From: Planctomycetota bacterium
GTDB lineage: Bacteria; Planctomycetota; UBA1135; GCA-002686595
Direction: 5' to 3'
DNA length: 64,000 nucleotides
NCBI GenBank assembly: GCA_012959785.1
Contig: DUCM01000021.1
Location: forward strand, 174,442-238,441
Shown: positions 8,486 through 17,657 of the stretch, piece after piece
Numbering within the stretch: position 1 is the stretch's first letter
Layout of the letters: each line of letters opens with the position of its first letter
The notes under the pieces: generated by a model
Databases searched by the model: none
What the model was told of the DNA's origin: nothing
The model's input: only the letters and a program-made list of their open reading frames with translations
Translations under genes and position numbers: made by a program

Positions 8486-9343
8486 ATGGCTCTTTCCGGC
8501 GACGCTTGCACGACAACTGAATCTCCCACGGAGAACCATGCGCGGCCTGGGCTGCACGGTTTGGGGCCGGTGGCGATCAGTTTCTTGGTGGCGGCCTGGT
8601 CGGGAATGTGCGGCATTGGCGGGGGACTTTTCGCCGTGCCGATTCTGCACTACGGGTACGGCCTGCGGCTGAAGGAGTCGATTCCCATCTCCCTGGCCTT
8701 GGTGGCGGCGTCCACCATCGCCGGCACCCTGGCCGAGGTGGCCCATACCGAGAACGCCCTCGATGGCGGCATCATCCTGGTGCTCGTGGCGGGCTGCTTG
8801 GTGGGAGCGCCCCTGGGCTTTCGGATCGCGAAACGGATCAATGCACGCAAGCTGAAGGTTGTTTTTGCCGTGCTCCTGGTGCTGGTGGGCATTCGCATCC
8901 TGGGCATTGCACCGGCGGTCTTTGCCGCCGGTGCGAACGGCGAGCCAACGGCTCTGTTGGGACCCCTCGATTATGGGCTGGCGGTCATCATCGGGTTCAC
9001 AGGCGGGCTGGTCGCGCCGCTGCTCGGCATCGGCGGGGGACTGGTGGCGGTGCCGGCCTTGATGCTCGGCGTGCCCGCTCTCGGGCACCTGGGCGCGCGG
9101 GCCTGTTCCCTTGCCATGGCGACGGTGACCAGCACGCGCTCCCTGGTCCTGTACTGGCGGGCGGGTCAGCTCGATCTGCGTCAGGCGGGGAGCTTTGCCG
9201 TGGGCGCGGCCCTGGGTGCGACCCTGGGCGTGAACCTCGTGCACCTGGAAGCGGTGGCCGAGATCGCCCAGAAGATGCTCGGCGTGACGCTCCTGGTCGT
9301 GGCCCTGCGCTTCGTCTTCGACCTCCGGCGCAAGCACGGCTGA
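8486..9343 (+). CDS. TauE/SafE-type sulfite exporter family membrane protein
   Basis: A 285-residue, highly hydrophobic protein with about eight membrane segments and the two-fold repeated G-x-G-G-G-L/F motif typical of the TauE/SafE (DUF81) family: G-I-G-G-G-L-F near residue 45 and G-I-G-G-G-L-V near residue 185. Family members move small organic sulfur compounds or sulfite across the inner membrane; the substrate here is unknown. The ATG at 8486 gives a 28-residue polar leader, and a GTG at 8570 is an alternative start. It follows a 259-bp gap after the hld genes and converges with the DUF885 gene, the two stops being 4 bp apart. Confidence 0.82.
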   Translation: MALSGDACTTTESPTENHARPGLHGLGPVAISFLVAAWSGMCGIGGGLFAVPILHYGYGLRLKESIPISLALVAASTIAGTLAEVAHTENALDGGIILVLVAGCLVGAPLGFRIAKRINARKLKVVFAVLLVLVGIRILGIAPAVFAAGANGEPTALLGPLDYGLAVIIGFTGGLVAPLLGIGGGLVAVPALMLGVPALGHLGARACSLAMATVTSTRSLVLYWRAGQLDLRQAGSFAVGAALGATLGVNLVHLEAVAEIAQKMLGVTLLVVALRFVFDLRRKHG

Positions 9344-9347
9344 AGGC

Positions 9348-11126
9348 TCAGTCGGGCACCAAGTCGGCGCGCCAGCGGGGCTGGGCATCGCGGGCAGGCT
9401 TGCGACCTGTGAGGGCGGCGCGCAGGAGTTCGATGGGGATCGAGTTCTGGCGCAGGACCGCGTCGTGAAATTCGCGCGGGCTCATCTGGCCGCTTTGGAT
9501 GAGCTCCTGGGCCAGGGCGCGCAGCTGCAGGCCTCCGATCATATAGCCGCATTGGTAAAGGGGCGAGTAGCCCTCGCCAATGTAACGGCGCACTTCGGCC
9601 ACGGCGTTCTGCCGCTCGTGGCCCACGCCCTCCACCAGGAGCTCGATCATCTCCTCGGGAGTCATCTGGCCCAGGTGAAATCCGAGCGAAACCCCAATGC
9701 GGGCCGCGCGGTGCTTGCGCCAGAAGAGCATGCCCAGGCGATCGGCGGGCCCCCGCGCCCAACCCAGGTCCCACTCGAGCATCTCCCAGTAGAGGGCCCA
9801 ACCCTCCACCAAGAAGGGCGTGGAGAAACGCCGGCGGTGGCGGGCGTGGCGACTGGCCATGAAGCCCTGTAGGTGATGGCCGGGGATCAGTTCGTGGGGC
9901 GTTACGCAGCGGGTGAAGTGTTCGTTGTTGCCGCGCAGACTGCTTAGTTTTTCGTCGTGGGTCATGTCCGCGGTGGCGTAAGCCACCAACATCTTCTGAC
10001 CACCATAGGCCGCGAAAGGCAGGTGCCGTTGGCCCTGCTTGCCGATCATGGCCACGCGCCAGGTTTCGCGGGCGAGGTCGGGGATCGTCACCAGGTCGCG
10101 CTCGTCGAGCCAGAGAATCATCTCGCGGGCCTGGTGGGCCACGAGTCGATCCTGCTCGCCGGGGGGCGAGAAGGCTTCCTTGACCTCTTCGAGCGCGGCG
10201 CGCCAATCTGAACCGTGGCCCAACTCGGCAGCGCACAGGGCCAACTGCTCGTCGCACCAGGCGTACTCGGCGGTGCCGATGGCGAGCAGCTCCTCTGGCG
10301 TGAAGCTCAGGAACTGGGAGGCGAGGTCTTCGCACAGGGCCGCGCGGCCGATGGGCTGGCCCACCAGGGGATCGTCATCTTCGCCAGCTTGCCCCGCCAG
10401 GTCCTTGCGCAGTTTGAGGGCGAGTTCCTCGAGGGCAAGCTTGGTGCGCTTGTAGGGTTTTTCCAGCCACCAGCGGAACTCGGGGTCGAAGTCCGCGTGG
10501 TGGTCGTACCAGGTGGTGAGGGTCTTTCTGGAGGAGTCGATCCAGCCCGCCACCCGCAGAGCTTCGGGGGCGGAGACTTCCAGGGCCTCGGCTTCGGCTT
10601 CAGCTTCGGGCAACTCGTCCGCTGCGGCAGGTTCAGGGCTGAGCGGTGCGGGCTTTGCCACCCGTTCGAGGATGTCCTCCACCGCCGCGGCGATTTCGGC
10701 CACGCGTCGAGCCGCTGCGCGCGGGGGCGTCGCGGTGAGGCTCCAGCGTTCGCGCTCCAGGGAGTCGATGGCGGGTTGGAAACCCAGGAGCCGGGCTGCC
10801 TGGCCGCGCTGGCTGGCTTTCCGTGCTCGGAGGGCTCGGGCGTGGGCAAGGTGCAGCCCGAGCAGATGCCAGTCCACCGCTTCGGCCACGCCGAAGGCCT
10901 CAAAGTCCATCTTCTCCAGGCGCTCGAGGGTCTGCTCGTCAAGGCGTGCCAGGCGCTCGCGCCGCAGCTCTGAGCCGGGCAGGCTGTAGAAGGACTTGAG
11001 GGCGTCGGAGTCGATCCAGTAGGTCTCGATCACCTCGGCCACCGAAAGCGGGGCGACCGCTTGTTGAGCTTGCGCTGCGGACGCGCTGAGCAGGGCGAGG
11101 GCCAGAAGTTGGGGGCACTTACGCAT
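9348..11126 (-). CDS. exported DUF885 family metallohydrolase
   Basis: A 592-residue protein with an N-terminal signal peptide (M-R-K-C-P then a hydrophobic core, Ala-x-Ala near residue 19). The DUF885 signature H411-E-L-I-P-G-H-H418 is followed by the V-E-G-W-A-L-Y motif (Glu441), consistent with a zinc gluzincin-like hydrolase of the periplasm or outer surface. Residues about 159-190 form a Pro/Glu/Ala-rich insertion. The ATG at 11126 was chosen over a longer reading to 11279 because it directly precedes the signal peptide. It is divergent from glnS, with 134 bp between the starts. Physiological substrate unknown. Confidence 0.85.
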   Translation of the reverse strand: MRKCPQLLALALLSASAAQAQQAVAPLSVAEVIETYWIDSDALKSFYSLPGSELRRERLARLDEQTLERLEKMDFEAFGVAEAVDWHLLGLHLAHARALRARKASQRGQAARLLGFQPAIDSLERERWSLTATPPRAAARRVAEIAAAVEDILERVAKPAPLSPEPAAADELPEAEAEAEALEVSAPEALRVAGWIDSSRKTLTTWYDHHADFDPEFRWWLEKPYKRTKLALEELALKLRKDLAGQAGEDDDPLVGQPIGRAALCEDLASQFLSFTPEELLAIGTAEYAWCDEQLALCAAELGHGSDWRAALEEVKEAFSPPGEQDRLVAHQAREMILWLDERDLVTIPDLARETWRVAMIGKQGQRHLPFAAYGGQKMLVAYATADMTHDEKLSSLRGNNEHFTRCVTPHELIPGHHLQGFMASRHARHRRRFSTPFLVEGWALYWEMLEWDLGWARGPADRLGMLFWRKHRAARIGVSLGFHLGQMTPEEMIELLVEGVGHERQNAVAEVRRYIGEGYSPLYQCGYMIGGLQLRALAQELIQSGQMSPREFHDAVLRQNSIPIELLRAALTGRKPARDAQPRWRADLVPD

Positions 11127-11260
11127 GAGTTCAGTGGGATAGGGAAGCTGGCTGAGGGGAGGATTCTCGCAGACCGGACGGCACCCTGATAGGCTCGAAG
11201 GCTGAATCCAGTGCGGGCCCAAAGAGCCCACGCAGCCCATTGCACCCCAGCTACCGAACC

Positions 11261-12973
11261 GTGGCCGAAGACAAGACATCCGAAGGCGATCACCCCGGCG
11301 AACAGCCTCGCGATTTCATTCGCAGCCGCGTGGCTGAGGATGTGGCCGCAGGCAAGCATGGGGGCGAGGTGCACACGCGCTTTCCCCCCGAACCCAATGG
11401 TTTCTTGCATATAGGCCACGCCAAGGCCATCACCATCAATTTCAGCATCGCCGCTGAATTCGGCGGCGTCTGCAATCTGCGCTTCGATGACACCAACCCG
11501 GCCCGTGAGGACCCCAAGTACGCGGCGGCCATCGAGGAAGACCTCGCATGGCTCGGGTTTTCGTGGGGCGACAACCTGTTCCACGCCTCGGACTACTTTG
11601 AACAGCTGTACCAGTATGCTCTTCAGCTCGTCGAAAAAGGCCTCGCCTATGTGGATGACCTATCGGCCGAAGAGACCCGCGAGTACCGCGGCACGGTCAA
11701 CGCAGCGGGCCGCAAGAGTCCCTTCCGCGAGCGCTCGGTGGAAGAAAACCTGGACCTCTTTCGACGCATGCGCGCCGGGGAGTTTTCAGACGGAGCGCGC
11801 ACCCTGCGGGCCAAGATTGACATGGCTTCGCCCAACATGAACCTGCGCGATCCCGCGATCTATCGCATCCGTAAGGTGACCCACCAGCGCAGCGGTGATG
11901 AGTGGCCGATCTACCCCATGTACGATTTTGCCCACGGTCTCTCCGATTCCATCGAGGGCATCACCCATTCCCTGTGTAGCCTCGAGTTTGAAAACCACCG
12001 CCCGCTCTACGACTGGTTCCTCGACAAGCTGGGTGTGTTTCACCCCCAGCAGATCGAGTTTGCGCGGCTGAATCTCTCCTTTACCGTGCTTTCCAAGCGC
12101 TATTTGACTCAACTCGTGGACGAGGGTCTCGTGGACGGTTGGGACGACCCGCGCATGCCCACCCTGGCCGGCTTGCGGCGGCGCGGCTACACCCCCGAGG
12201 CCGTGCGTAGTTTTCTGGCTGGAATTGGTGTGGCCAAGTTCAACAGCACAGTGGAACTGGTCCTGCTCGAAAACGCTCTGCGCGTGGAGCTCAACAAGAC
12301 GGCCCCACGCCGCATGGCCGTCCTGGATCCCTTGAAGGTGGTGATTGACAACTGGCCCGCGGGCGAAGTCGATTTCCTCACGGCCATCAACAACCCCGAA
12401 GACGAGAGCGCGGGCACACGCACGGTGCCCTTCAGCGGCGAGCTCTACATTGAACAGGGCGATTTTAAAGCCGACCCGCCCAAGAAATTCTGGCGCCTGG
12501 CGCCGGGCAACGAGGTGCGCTTGCGTTACGCCTTCTACATCAAGTGCACCAGCTTCGAGACCGATCCCGAGACAGGCGATGTTACCTTGGTGCACGCCAC
12601 CTACGATCCAGAGACTCGCGGCGGTGACTCGCCCGACGGACGCAAGATCAAAGCCACCTTGCACTGGGTCAGCGCGGAACACTCATTCGAAGCCGATGTG
12701 CGCAACTTCGATCACCTATTCCAGACACCCAACCCCATGGCCGGCGATGACAAGACGAAGTTCAAGGAGCTTCTGAACCCGGACTCCCTGGGCCTCAAAA
12801 CAGGCTGCAAACTTGAGCCTGGCTTGGCCGAGGCCCAACCCGGCGAGCGCTATCAGTTCGAGCGCCTGGGCTACTACTGCGTGGACACCAGACTCTCAGC
12901 GCCTCAGGCGCCGGTCTTCAACCGCGCCGTGGCTTTGCGCGATTCGTGGGCCAAGGTCCAGGCCCGGGGTTAG
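11261..12973 (+). CDS. glnS: glutaminyl-tRNA synthetase
   Basis: A 570-residue class I synthetase that charges tRNA-Gln directly. The [12 protein letters not shown] block has HIGH at residues 50-53, and the KMSKS counterpart appears as V-L-S-K-R. The R-F-D-D-T-N-P motif and the C-terminal beta-barrel anticodon-binding region are intact. No ATG fits, so I use the GTG at 11261; a TTG at 11240 would add seven residues. Having GlnRS means at least part of Gln-tRNA formation need not use the GatCAB amidotransferase route. It converges with the glutamate dehydrogenase pair, leaving 8 bp between stops. Confidence 0.95.
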   Translation: MAEDKTSEGDHPGEQPRDFIRSRVAEDVAAGKHGGEVHTRFPPEPNGFLHIGHAKAITINFSIAAEFGGVCNLRFDDTNPAREDPKYAAAIEEDLAWLGFSWGDNLFHASDYFEQLYQYALQLVEKGLAYVDDLSAEETREYRGTVNAAGRKSPFRERSVEENLDLFRRMRAGEFSDGARTLRAKIDMASPNMNLRDPAIYRIRKVTHQRSGDEWPIYPMYDFAHGLSDSIEGITHSLCSLEFENHRPLYDWFLDKLGVFHPQQIEFARLNLSFTVLSKRYLTQLVDEGLVDGWDDPRMPTLAGLRRRGYTPEAVRSFLAGIGVAKFNSTVELVLLENALRVELNKTAPRRMAVLDPLKVVIDNWPAGEVDFLTAINNPEDESAGTRTVPFSGELYIEQGDFKADPPKKFWRLAPGNEVRLRYAFYIKCTSFETDPETGDVTLVHATYDPETRGGDSPDGRKIKATLHWVSAEHSFEADVRNFDHLFQTPNPMAGDDKTKFKELLNPDSLGLKTGCKLEPGLAEAQPGERYQFERLGYYCVDTRLSAPQAPVFNRAVALRDSWAKVQARG

Positions 12974-12981
12974 GCCCAGGA

Positions 12982-14292
12982 TTAGGCGTAGACGCCGCGC
13001 AGCTCGTCTGCCGCGGCCACGCGGCTCACGGCCAGCATGCTGGCGGCGGCGCGTAAGCGCACTTCGCGTTCCTCGTGCAGCACCAAGGCCGAGGTCCAGG
13101 CCTCGGTCATGAAGCGCCGCAGGCGTTTGTTGATCACCGGCAGGATCCACGAGTAGCCCATGCGGTTCTGAACCCACTCGAAGTAGCTCAAGACCACGCC
13201 GCCGCCGTTGGCCAGTATGTCGGGCACGATGCGAATGTCGCGGCCGTGGAGGATCTTGTCGGCCCGGGCGCTAACCGGCCCGTGGGCGCCTTCGATGATC
13301 AGGGGGGCCTTGATGCTCTCAGCGTTGCGCGAGTGGATCGCGTTGGCCGTGGCGCAGGGGATCAGGACATCGCACTCGGTGGCCAGGAACTCGTTGTTGT
13401 CCAGGGTTTCGCACCCCGGCTCCTTGTAGCCCTCAAGGGAGCCGTGCTCCTCGCGCCATTGGATCACTTCAGCCACGTTCAGGCCGTTTGGATTGTGCAG
13501 GCCCGCGGAGATATCCGAGAGGCCGATGACCTTGTGGCCATCGGCAGTGAGGATGCGCGCCAAGTTCCCGCCCACCGTACCAGCGCCCTGGATCGAGATG
13601 CGCAGGCCGCTCAACGAGAGTCCGAAATGCTCGCAAGCCAGGCGCAGCACAACCCGCAGGCCTTTGGCCACGGCGTCCTCGTGTCCGAGGGTGCCGCCCA
13701 TCGAGGTGGGCTTGCCGGTCACAGACGCGTTCTCGGTCACCCGCGCATGGGTCGAGACGGTGTCCATGATCCAGGCCATGACCTGTTCGCCGGCGGCGAC
13801 ATCGGGGGCGAACACATCGCGGTCTGGGCCGATGTCGGCCAATAGGCTGGCGGCGTAGCGGCGTACGGCGCGTTCAATTTCGCCCTCGGTGTGACGCTGG
13901 GTGTTGATGCGGATGCCGCCAGCGGCACCGCCAAAGGGAATGTGCAGCACCGCGCACTTCCAGGTCATCCAGGCAGCCAGGGCCCGCAGCTCGTCCACCT
14001 TGAGTCCCTTCTGCAAACGCAGAGGTCCGAGGAAGGGCCCCAAGCCGGAATTGTGTTGGATGCGATAGCCGTCAAAGACCGCCAGGCTGCCGTCGTCGAG
14101 TCGCACCGGCACGGAGACCGAAATCTCGCGGTCGGGCTTGCGCAGGATGGCATAGGCGGCTTGGTCGATGCCGAGTTGGTGGGCAGCATCATCGAAGCTG
14201 CTCATCATGGTGGCGAAAGGCGTCTCGTCGTCCAGTAAAGGGGTGCTGGGCAGGAGCTCTTCGAGGTCGTCACTCAGGATCGGAGGTTCCAC
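12982..14292 (-). CDS. glutamate dehydrogenase paralogue lacking two active-site lysines
   Basis: A 436-residue Glu/Leu/Phe/Val dehydrogenase-family protein, full length with an intact NAD-binding G-A-G-T-V-G motif and conserved D164. Compared with Clostridium symbiosum GDH, the gamma-carboxylate-binding lysine (K89) is Leu88, in G-P-F-L-G-P, and the catalytic lysine (K125) is Ala124, in G-G-A-A-G-G. The third lysine (K113) is kept as K112. The intact neighbour reads G-P-C-K-G-G and G-G-G-K-G-G at these places. It is therefore probably catalytically dead and may be a regulatory subunit, as GdhA is to GdhB in Thermus thermophilus. It starts 16 bp after the active paralogue on the same strand. 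Confidence 0.85.
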   Translation of the reverse strand: MEPPILSDDLEELLPSTPLLDDETPFATMMSSFDDAAHQLGIDQAAYAILRKPDREISVSVPVRLDDGSLAVFDGYRIQHNSGLGPFLGPLRLQKGLKVDELRALAAWMTWKCAVLHIPFGGAAGGIRINTQRHTEGEIERAVRRYAASLLADIGPDRDVFAPDVAAGEQVMAWIMDTVSTHARVTENASVTGKPTSMGGTLGHEDAVAKGLRVVLRLACEHFGLSLSGLRISIQGAGTVGGNLARILTADGHKVIGLSDISAGLHNPNGLNVAEVIQWREEHGSLEGYKEPGCETLDNNEFLATECDVLIPCATANAIHSRNAESIKAPLIIEGAHGPVSARADKILHGRDIRIVPDILANGGGVVLSYFEWVQNRMGYSWILPVINKRLRRFMTEAWTSALVLHEEREVRLRAAASMLAVSRVAAADELRGVYA

Positions 14293-14308
14293 GGTTCAGT
14301 CAAGCCTC

Positions 14309-15595
14309 TCAGCTGAAGATGCCGCGCATGCGGTAGACCGTTGCGACTCGTTCGATGGCCAGGATGTACGAGGCCGTGCGCATGGTCTCGCCGTACTTCT
14401 TCGCGGTCTCGTTGACATCGTCGAAGGCCTTGACCATGATCTGCTCAAGGCGCGTGTTGACCACATCCTCGGTCCAGAAGTAGCCCATGCGATCCTGGAC
14501 CCACTCGAAGTAGCTGACTGTCACGCCGCCGGCGTTGGCCAGGATGTCGGGCACGACCACGACGCCCATGGTGTCGAGGATGTCCTGGGCAGCGGCGGTG
14601 GTGGGGCCGTTGGCACCCTCTACGATCAGGCGCGCCTTGATCCGTAGGGCGTTCTTGGAGGTGATCTGGTTTTCCGTCGCCGCCGGGATGAGCACCTCGC
14701 AGTCGAGGAACAATTGCTCGGCATTCTTGATGTGGTCAGCGCCATCGTAGCCCTCCAGGCGCCGGTTCACGCGCAGGTACTCGAGCACTTCAGGCACATC
14801 GAGGCCTTGCTCGTTGTGAATGGCGCCGTACATGTCCGAGAGCGAAGTGATCTTGTAACCCTCTCGGTACAGGAGCAGGGCGCCGATTCCGCCCACATTG
14901 CCCGAACCCTGTACCACCACACGGGTGTTCTCCGGGCGTCGGCCGAGTTTCTTCATGGCTTCGCGGCAACACAGCATCACGCCGCGGCCGGTGGCCTCCC
15001 GTCGGCCGCGGCTGCCGCCGATGGAAATCGGCTTGCCGGTGACCACGGCTGTGGTGGTGCTACGCACGTGCATCGAGTAGGTGTCCATGATCCACGCCAT
15101 GGTCTGCTCGTTGGTGTTGACATCGGGCGCGGGCACATCGCGGTTGGGACCCAGGATGTCCATGATAGCGGCGGTGTAGCGACGCGTGATGGATTCGAGC
15201 TCGCGCGTGGAAAGGTCGCGCGGATCGCAGATGACGCCGCCCTTGCCACCGCCGAAGGGCACATCGACCACCGAACATTTCCAGGTCATCCAGGCCGACA
15301 GAGCGCGCACTTCGTCGAGGTTGACATCCGGCGCGAAGCGAATTCCGCCCTTGCAGGGGCCGCGCAGGAAGTTGTGCTGCACTCGGTAGCCCGTGAAGAC
15401 CTTGGTCGAGCCGTCGTCCATGATCACCGGCAGGGCCACGGTAAGCTCACGGTCGGGTCGGCGCAGAACTTCCCTGAGGCCCTCGTCGAGGTCTAGTATG
15501 TCGGCGGCGCGGTTGAACAACTGCGCCATGGACAAAAAGGGGTTGAACTCATCTTGCTCTGGCGTGGGGCTCAGAGCAGCAGGTCCGTTCGACAT
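14309..15595 (-). CDS. gdhA: glutamate dehydrogenase (catalytic type)
   Basis: A 428-residue Glu/Leu/Phe/Val dehydrogenase that interconverts glutamate and 2-oxoglutarate plus ammonia in the cytoplasm. All key residues are present: K82 (G-P-C-K-G-G), K106, K118 (G-G-G-K-G-G), D158 and the G-S-G-N-V-G nucleotide-binding turn. It is the upstream gene of a two-gene unit with the lysine-deficient paralogue. A 323-bp gap separates it from the divergent LPS kinase gene. Leucine dehydrogenase activity is less likely, given the 428-residue length and the GDH-type lysine motifs. Cofactor preference cannot be read with confidence. Confidence 0.92.
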   Translation of the reverse strand: MSNGPAALSPTPEQDEFNPFLSMAQLFNRAADILDLDEGLREVLRRPDRELTVALPVIMDDGSTKVFTGYRVQHNFLRGPCKGGIRFAPDVNLDEVRALSAWMTWKCSVVDVPFGGGKGGVICDPRDLSTRELESITRRYTAAIMDILGPNRDVPAPDVNTNEQTMAWIMDTYSMHVRSTTTAVVTGKPISIGGSRGRREATGRGVMLCCREAMKKLGRRPENTRVVVQGSGNVGGIGALLLYREGYKITSLSDMYGAIHNEQGLDVPEVLEYLRVNRRLEGYDGADHIKNAEQLFLDCEVLIPAATENQITSKNALRIKARLIVEGANGPTTAAAQDILDTMGVVVVPDILANAGGVTVSYFEWVQDRMGYFWTEDVVNTRLEQIMVKAFDDVNETAKKYGETMRTASYILAIERVATVYRMRGIFS

Positions 15596-15918
15596 CTCTT
15601 TCTAAAGCGTGGGGAGGGGAGCATGGGGCCGGGCGCCAGCGCACCGGCATGGGTAAGGTCACTCGTTGGGCCCGAGTTTGCCTCCAACCGGCAAGCAGGC
15701 TGCACTCACCTCGGTTTTTTTTGTTGTTTCTTTGCCCTTCTCGGCCCGCTTGAGTGCCCTCCCTGGCTGGCTCAAGGCCCCGGCGCCTCGGATTCGAGGG
15801 GGCGGTGGGCGTTCCCCTGGCTCAGCCATGCCGGCGACCTCGCCTGGACCCCCGCCGGGCCAGCGTTCCATTTTTTTCGCTCATCGCGGGGTGGCAGCGC
15901 CCACAATCCTCACCAGCC
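15596..15918. other. divergent intergenic region between gdh and the LPS kinase gene
   Basis: These 323 bp separate two divergent operons. The notable feature is a T-rich stretch around 15715-15740, which reads as an A-rich tract upstream of gdhA on the minus strand. I see no convincing -35/-10 pair, riboswitch fold or gene. Readings through it in the plus-strand kinase frame are Arg/Pro-rich and look non-coding. Confidence 0.5.
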
Positions 15919-16617
15919 ATGCCCGACCAGATAGCCCCTGCGGAGCTCTTTGCCCACGACCCGAGCCATTTCCTACGCCGCGGGCCGGGCCGGGAAACCT
16001 TCGCCTACGAGGCCCCCGGTGGCCAGCGTCTGATCATCAAGCGCTACACCCGCTCCCCGCGGTTGGCGCAGGCTGAGTTCGACTGCCTGCGGCGTCTGGG
16101 CGAGGCGGGCTTGGCCGTGCCCCGGGCCCTGGAACTCGTCAAGTCCCGCCGCGGGGGACTCGTGATCATGGAGGAGGTGCTGCACCAGAGCGATCTGCGC
16201 CAGCGCCTCCAGGAATTCCCAAGCGAGGCTCGGGGCCGCCTGGATGAGGTCCTGGCCCTGACCCTGGGGCTCCACGGGCGGGGCTGGCACCACCGCGACC
16301 TGTACCTCGATCATTTCATCGTGAGCGAGGCGGGATGCCTGGTGCTCATCGATTTCGGCCGCGCGCGGCAGACCCGTTGGCTCAGGCGGCGCTGGCTGGT
16401 GAAGGACCTCGCGGCCCTTCTGTACTCGACGCCCCGGGGCGTGGGCCCGAGGCTGCGCCTGCGTTTTTTGGCTGCCTACCTCGATGGCCGTGGCATCACG
16501 GCGCGGCGCGAGCGCCGTTGGTGGGCTCGAGCCGTGGCCGCCAAGGCGCAACGCATGGCAGCCCACACGCCCCGCGGCGGCGTGACTTGGGTGAACGGCC
16601 TGGAGGTCGTGAATTGA
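15919..16617 (+). CDS. Kdo/WaaP-type lipopolysaccharide kinase
   Basis: A 232-residue protein of the small eukaryotic-like kinase family that phosphorylates Kdo or inner-core heptose (KdkA/WaaP group). It has the ATP-binding lysine in the L-I-I-K-R-Y segment, the catalytic loop H-R-D-L-Y-L-D-H-F and the metal-binding I-D-F-G-R-A. The family acts on nascent core at the cytoplasmic side of the inner membrane. The ATG at 15919 was chosen because residues upstream in frame are low-complexity Arg/Pro. Its stop overlaps the TTG start of the next gene (TTGA), linking it to two heptosyltransferases. Whether the acceptor is Kdo or heptose is not clear. Confidence 0.8.
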   Translation: MPDQIAPAELFAHDPSHFLRRGPGRETFAYEAPGGQRLIIKRYTRSPRLAQAEFDCLRRLGEAGLAVPRALELVKSRRGGLVIMEEVLHQSDLRQRLQEFPSEARGRLDEVLALTLGLHGRGWHHRDLYLDHFIVSEAGCLVLIDFGRARQTRWLRRRWLVKDLAALLYSTPRGVGPRLRLRFLAAYLDGRGITARRERRWWARAVAAKAQRMAAHTPRGGVTWVNGLEVVN

Positions 16618-17657
16618 ACTCCCCCCGCGGGCGTTTGGTGTTGCGAGCGCCCAACTGGGTCGGCGACCTGGTCATGGCCACACCAGTGATCGAGGCAGCC
16701 ATGGCACAGGGAGGTTGGAGCGATGTGCGCGTGGTGGTGCGTGAACACCTCGCGCCGCTGCTCGCCGATGCGCCCTGGTGGGATCGCGTCGAGGCCGTGG
16801 GGTCTTCCGCCGAGGAGTTGGCGCGCTACAGGGAGCTGGCGCCCGAGGCCATCTTGCTGCTATCCAATTCCTTCGGCGCAGCCTGGCGCGCCTGGCGCGC
16901 GGGAGCGCGTTGGCGGGCGGGCACGGCCCTCTCTGGCCGGCGGCTTTTCTTGACCCATCATTGCACTCCGCCCACCCGCGCCGGCCGCCGTGTGCCTGTG
17001 CCCACGGCGCACCTCTTGCGCGATGTGGCCGGGCTCTTCGGGATCGAGGTGCCGTCCCTGCACCCGCGGCTCCATGTGCGGCCCGCTCTCGAGGCCACGG
17101 CCAAGGCCGAGCTCGTGGCGGCAGGCCTCGGTACCGAGGAGCCCTTCGTCCTCTGCTGTCCCGGCGCGGCCTTCGGCGCGGCCAAGTTGTGGCGGCCAGA
17201 GCGTTTTGCCGAGGTGCTCGACAGGCTACATGAGCGTCACGGTTGGCGGGGCGTTGTGACCGGCGGACCTGGTGAGGAGGACTTGATGCGCGCCGTAGCG
17301 AGCGCCGCGACCCACCGCTGCCTGCACCTGGCCGATGGCCCCCGGGGCCTCGAGGGGCTGAAAGCCCTGGTGCGCAGCGCGCGTTTGTTGCTCGTGGGCG
17401 ACTCGGGACCGCGCTGGGTGGCGGCCGCTTTTGATGTGCCCTGTGTCAGCGTCATGGGGCCAAATTTCCCCGAGCTGACGGCCACTTCCCTCGAACACGC
17501 TTTGGTGGTGAGGCAAGCGGGGCTCGCCTGTTCACCTTGCTTGCAACGCACCTGCCCCCTGGGCCATCATCGTTGCATGGAGGACCTCGGCGTCGAGAGC
17601 GTGGTCGAGGCAGCCGAGGAAGTCCTGGCGCGCGCGCCCGAGCCCGCGCCAGTCTGA
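16614..17657 (+). CDS. waaF: ADP-heptose:LPS heptosyltransferase II (GT9)
   Basis: A 347-residue family 9 glycosyltransferase that adds heptose to the LPS inner core using ADP-heptose. It begins with the A-P-N-W-V-G-D motif typical of WaaF. It ends with the conserved C-S-P-C-L-Q-R-T-C-P-L-G-H-H-R-C cysteine segment, and the G-D-S-G-P-R donor site is present. The TTG at 16614 overlaps the kinase stop by 4 bp (TTGA), and no nearer ATG fits the conserved N terminus. Its own stop shares a base with the next ATG (TGATG). Substrate for the reaction would come from the hld genes 8 kb upstream. Confidence 0.9.
   Translation: MNSPRGRLVLRAPNWVGDLVMATPVIEAAMAQGGWSDVRVVVREHLAPLLADAPWWDRVEAVGSSAEELARYRELAPEAILLLSNSFGAAWRAWRAGARWRAGTALSGRRLFLTHHCTPPTRAGRRVPVPTAHLLRDVAGLFGIEVPSLHPRLHVRPALEATAKAELVAAGLGTEEPFVLCCPGAAFGAAKLWRPERFAEVLDRLHERHGWRGVVTGGPGEEDLMRAVASAATHRCLHLADGPRGLEGLKALVRSARLLLVGDSGPRWVAAAFDVPCVSVMGPNFPELTATSLEHALVVRQAGLACSPCLQRTCPLGHHRCMEDLGVESVVEAAEEVLARAPEPAPV

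Noticed and set aside
8103-8516. 137-codon minus-strand reading in the gap before the TauE gene
   Set aside because: It covers hldC in antisense, has no ribosome binding site or recognisable domain, and its composition fits a high-GC shadow.
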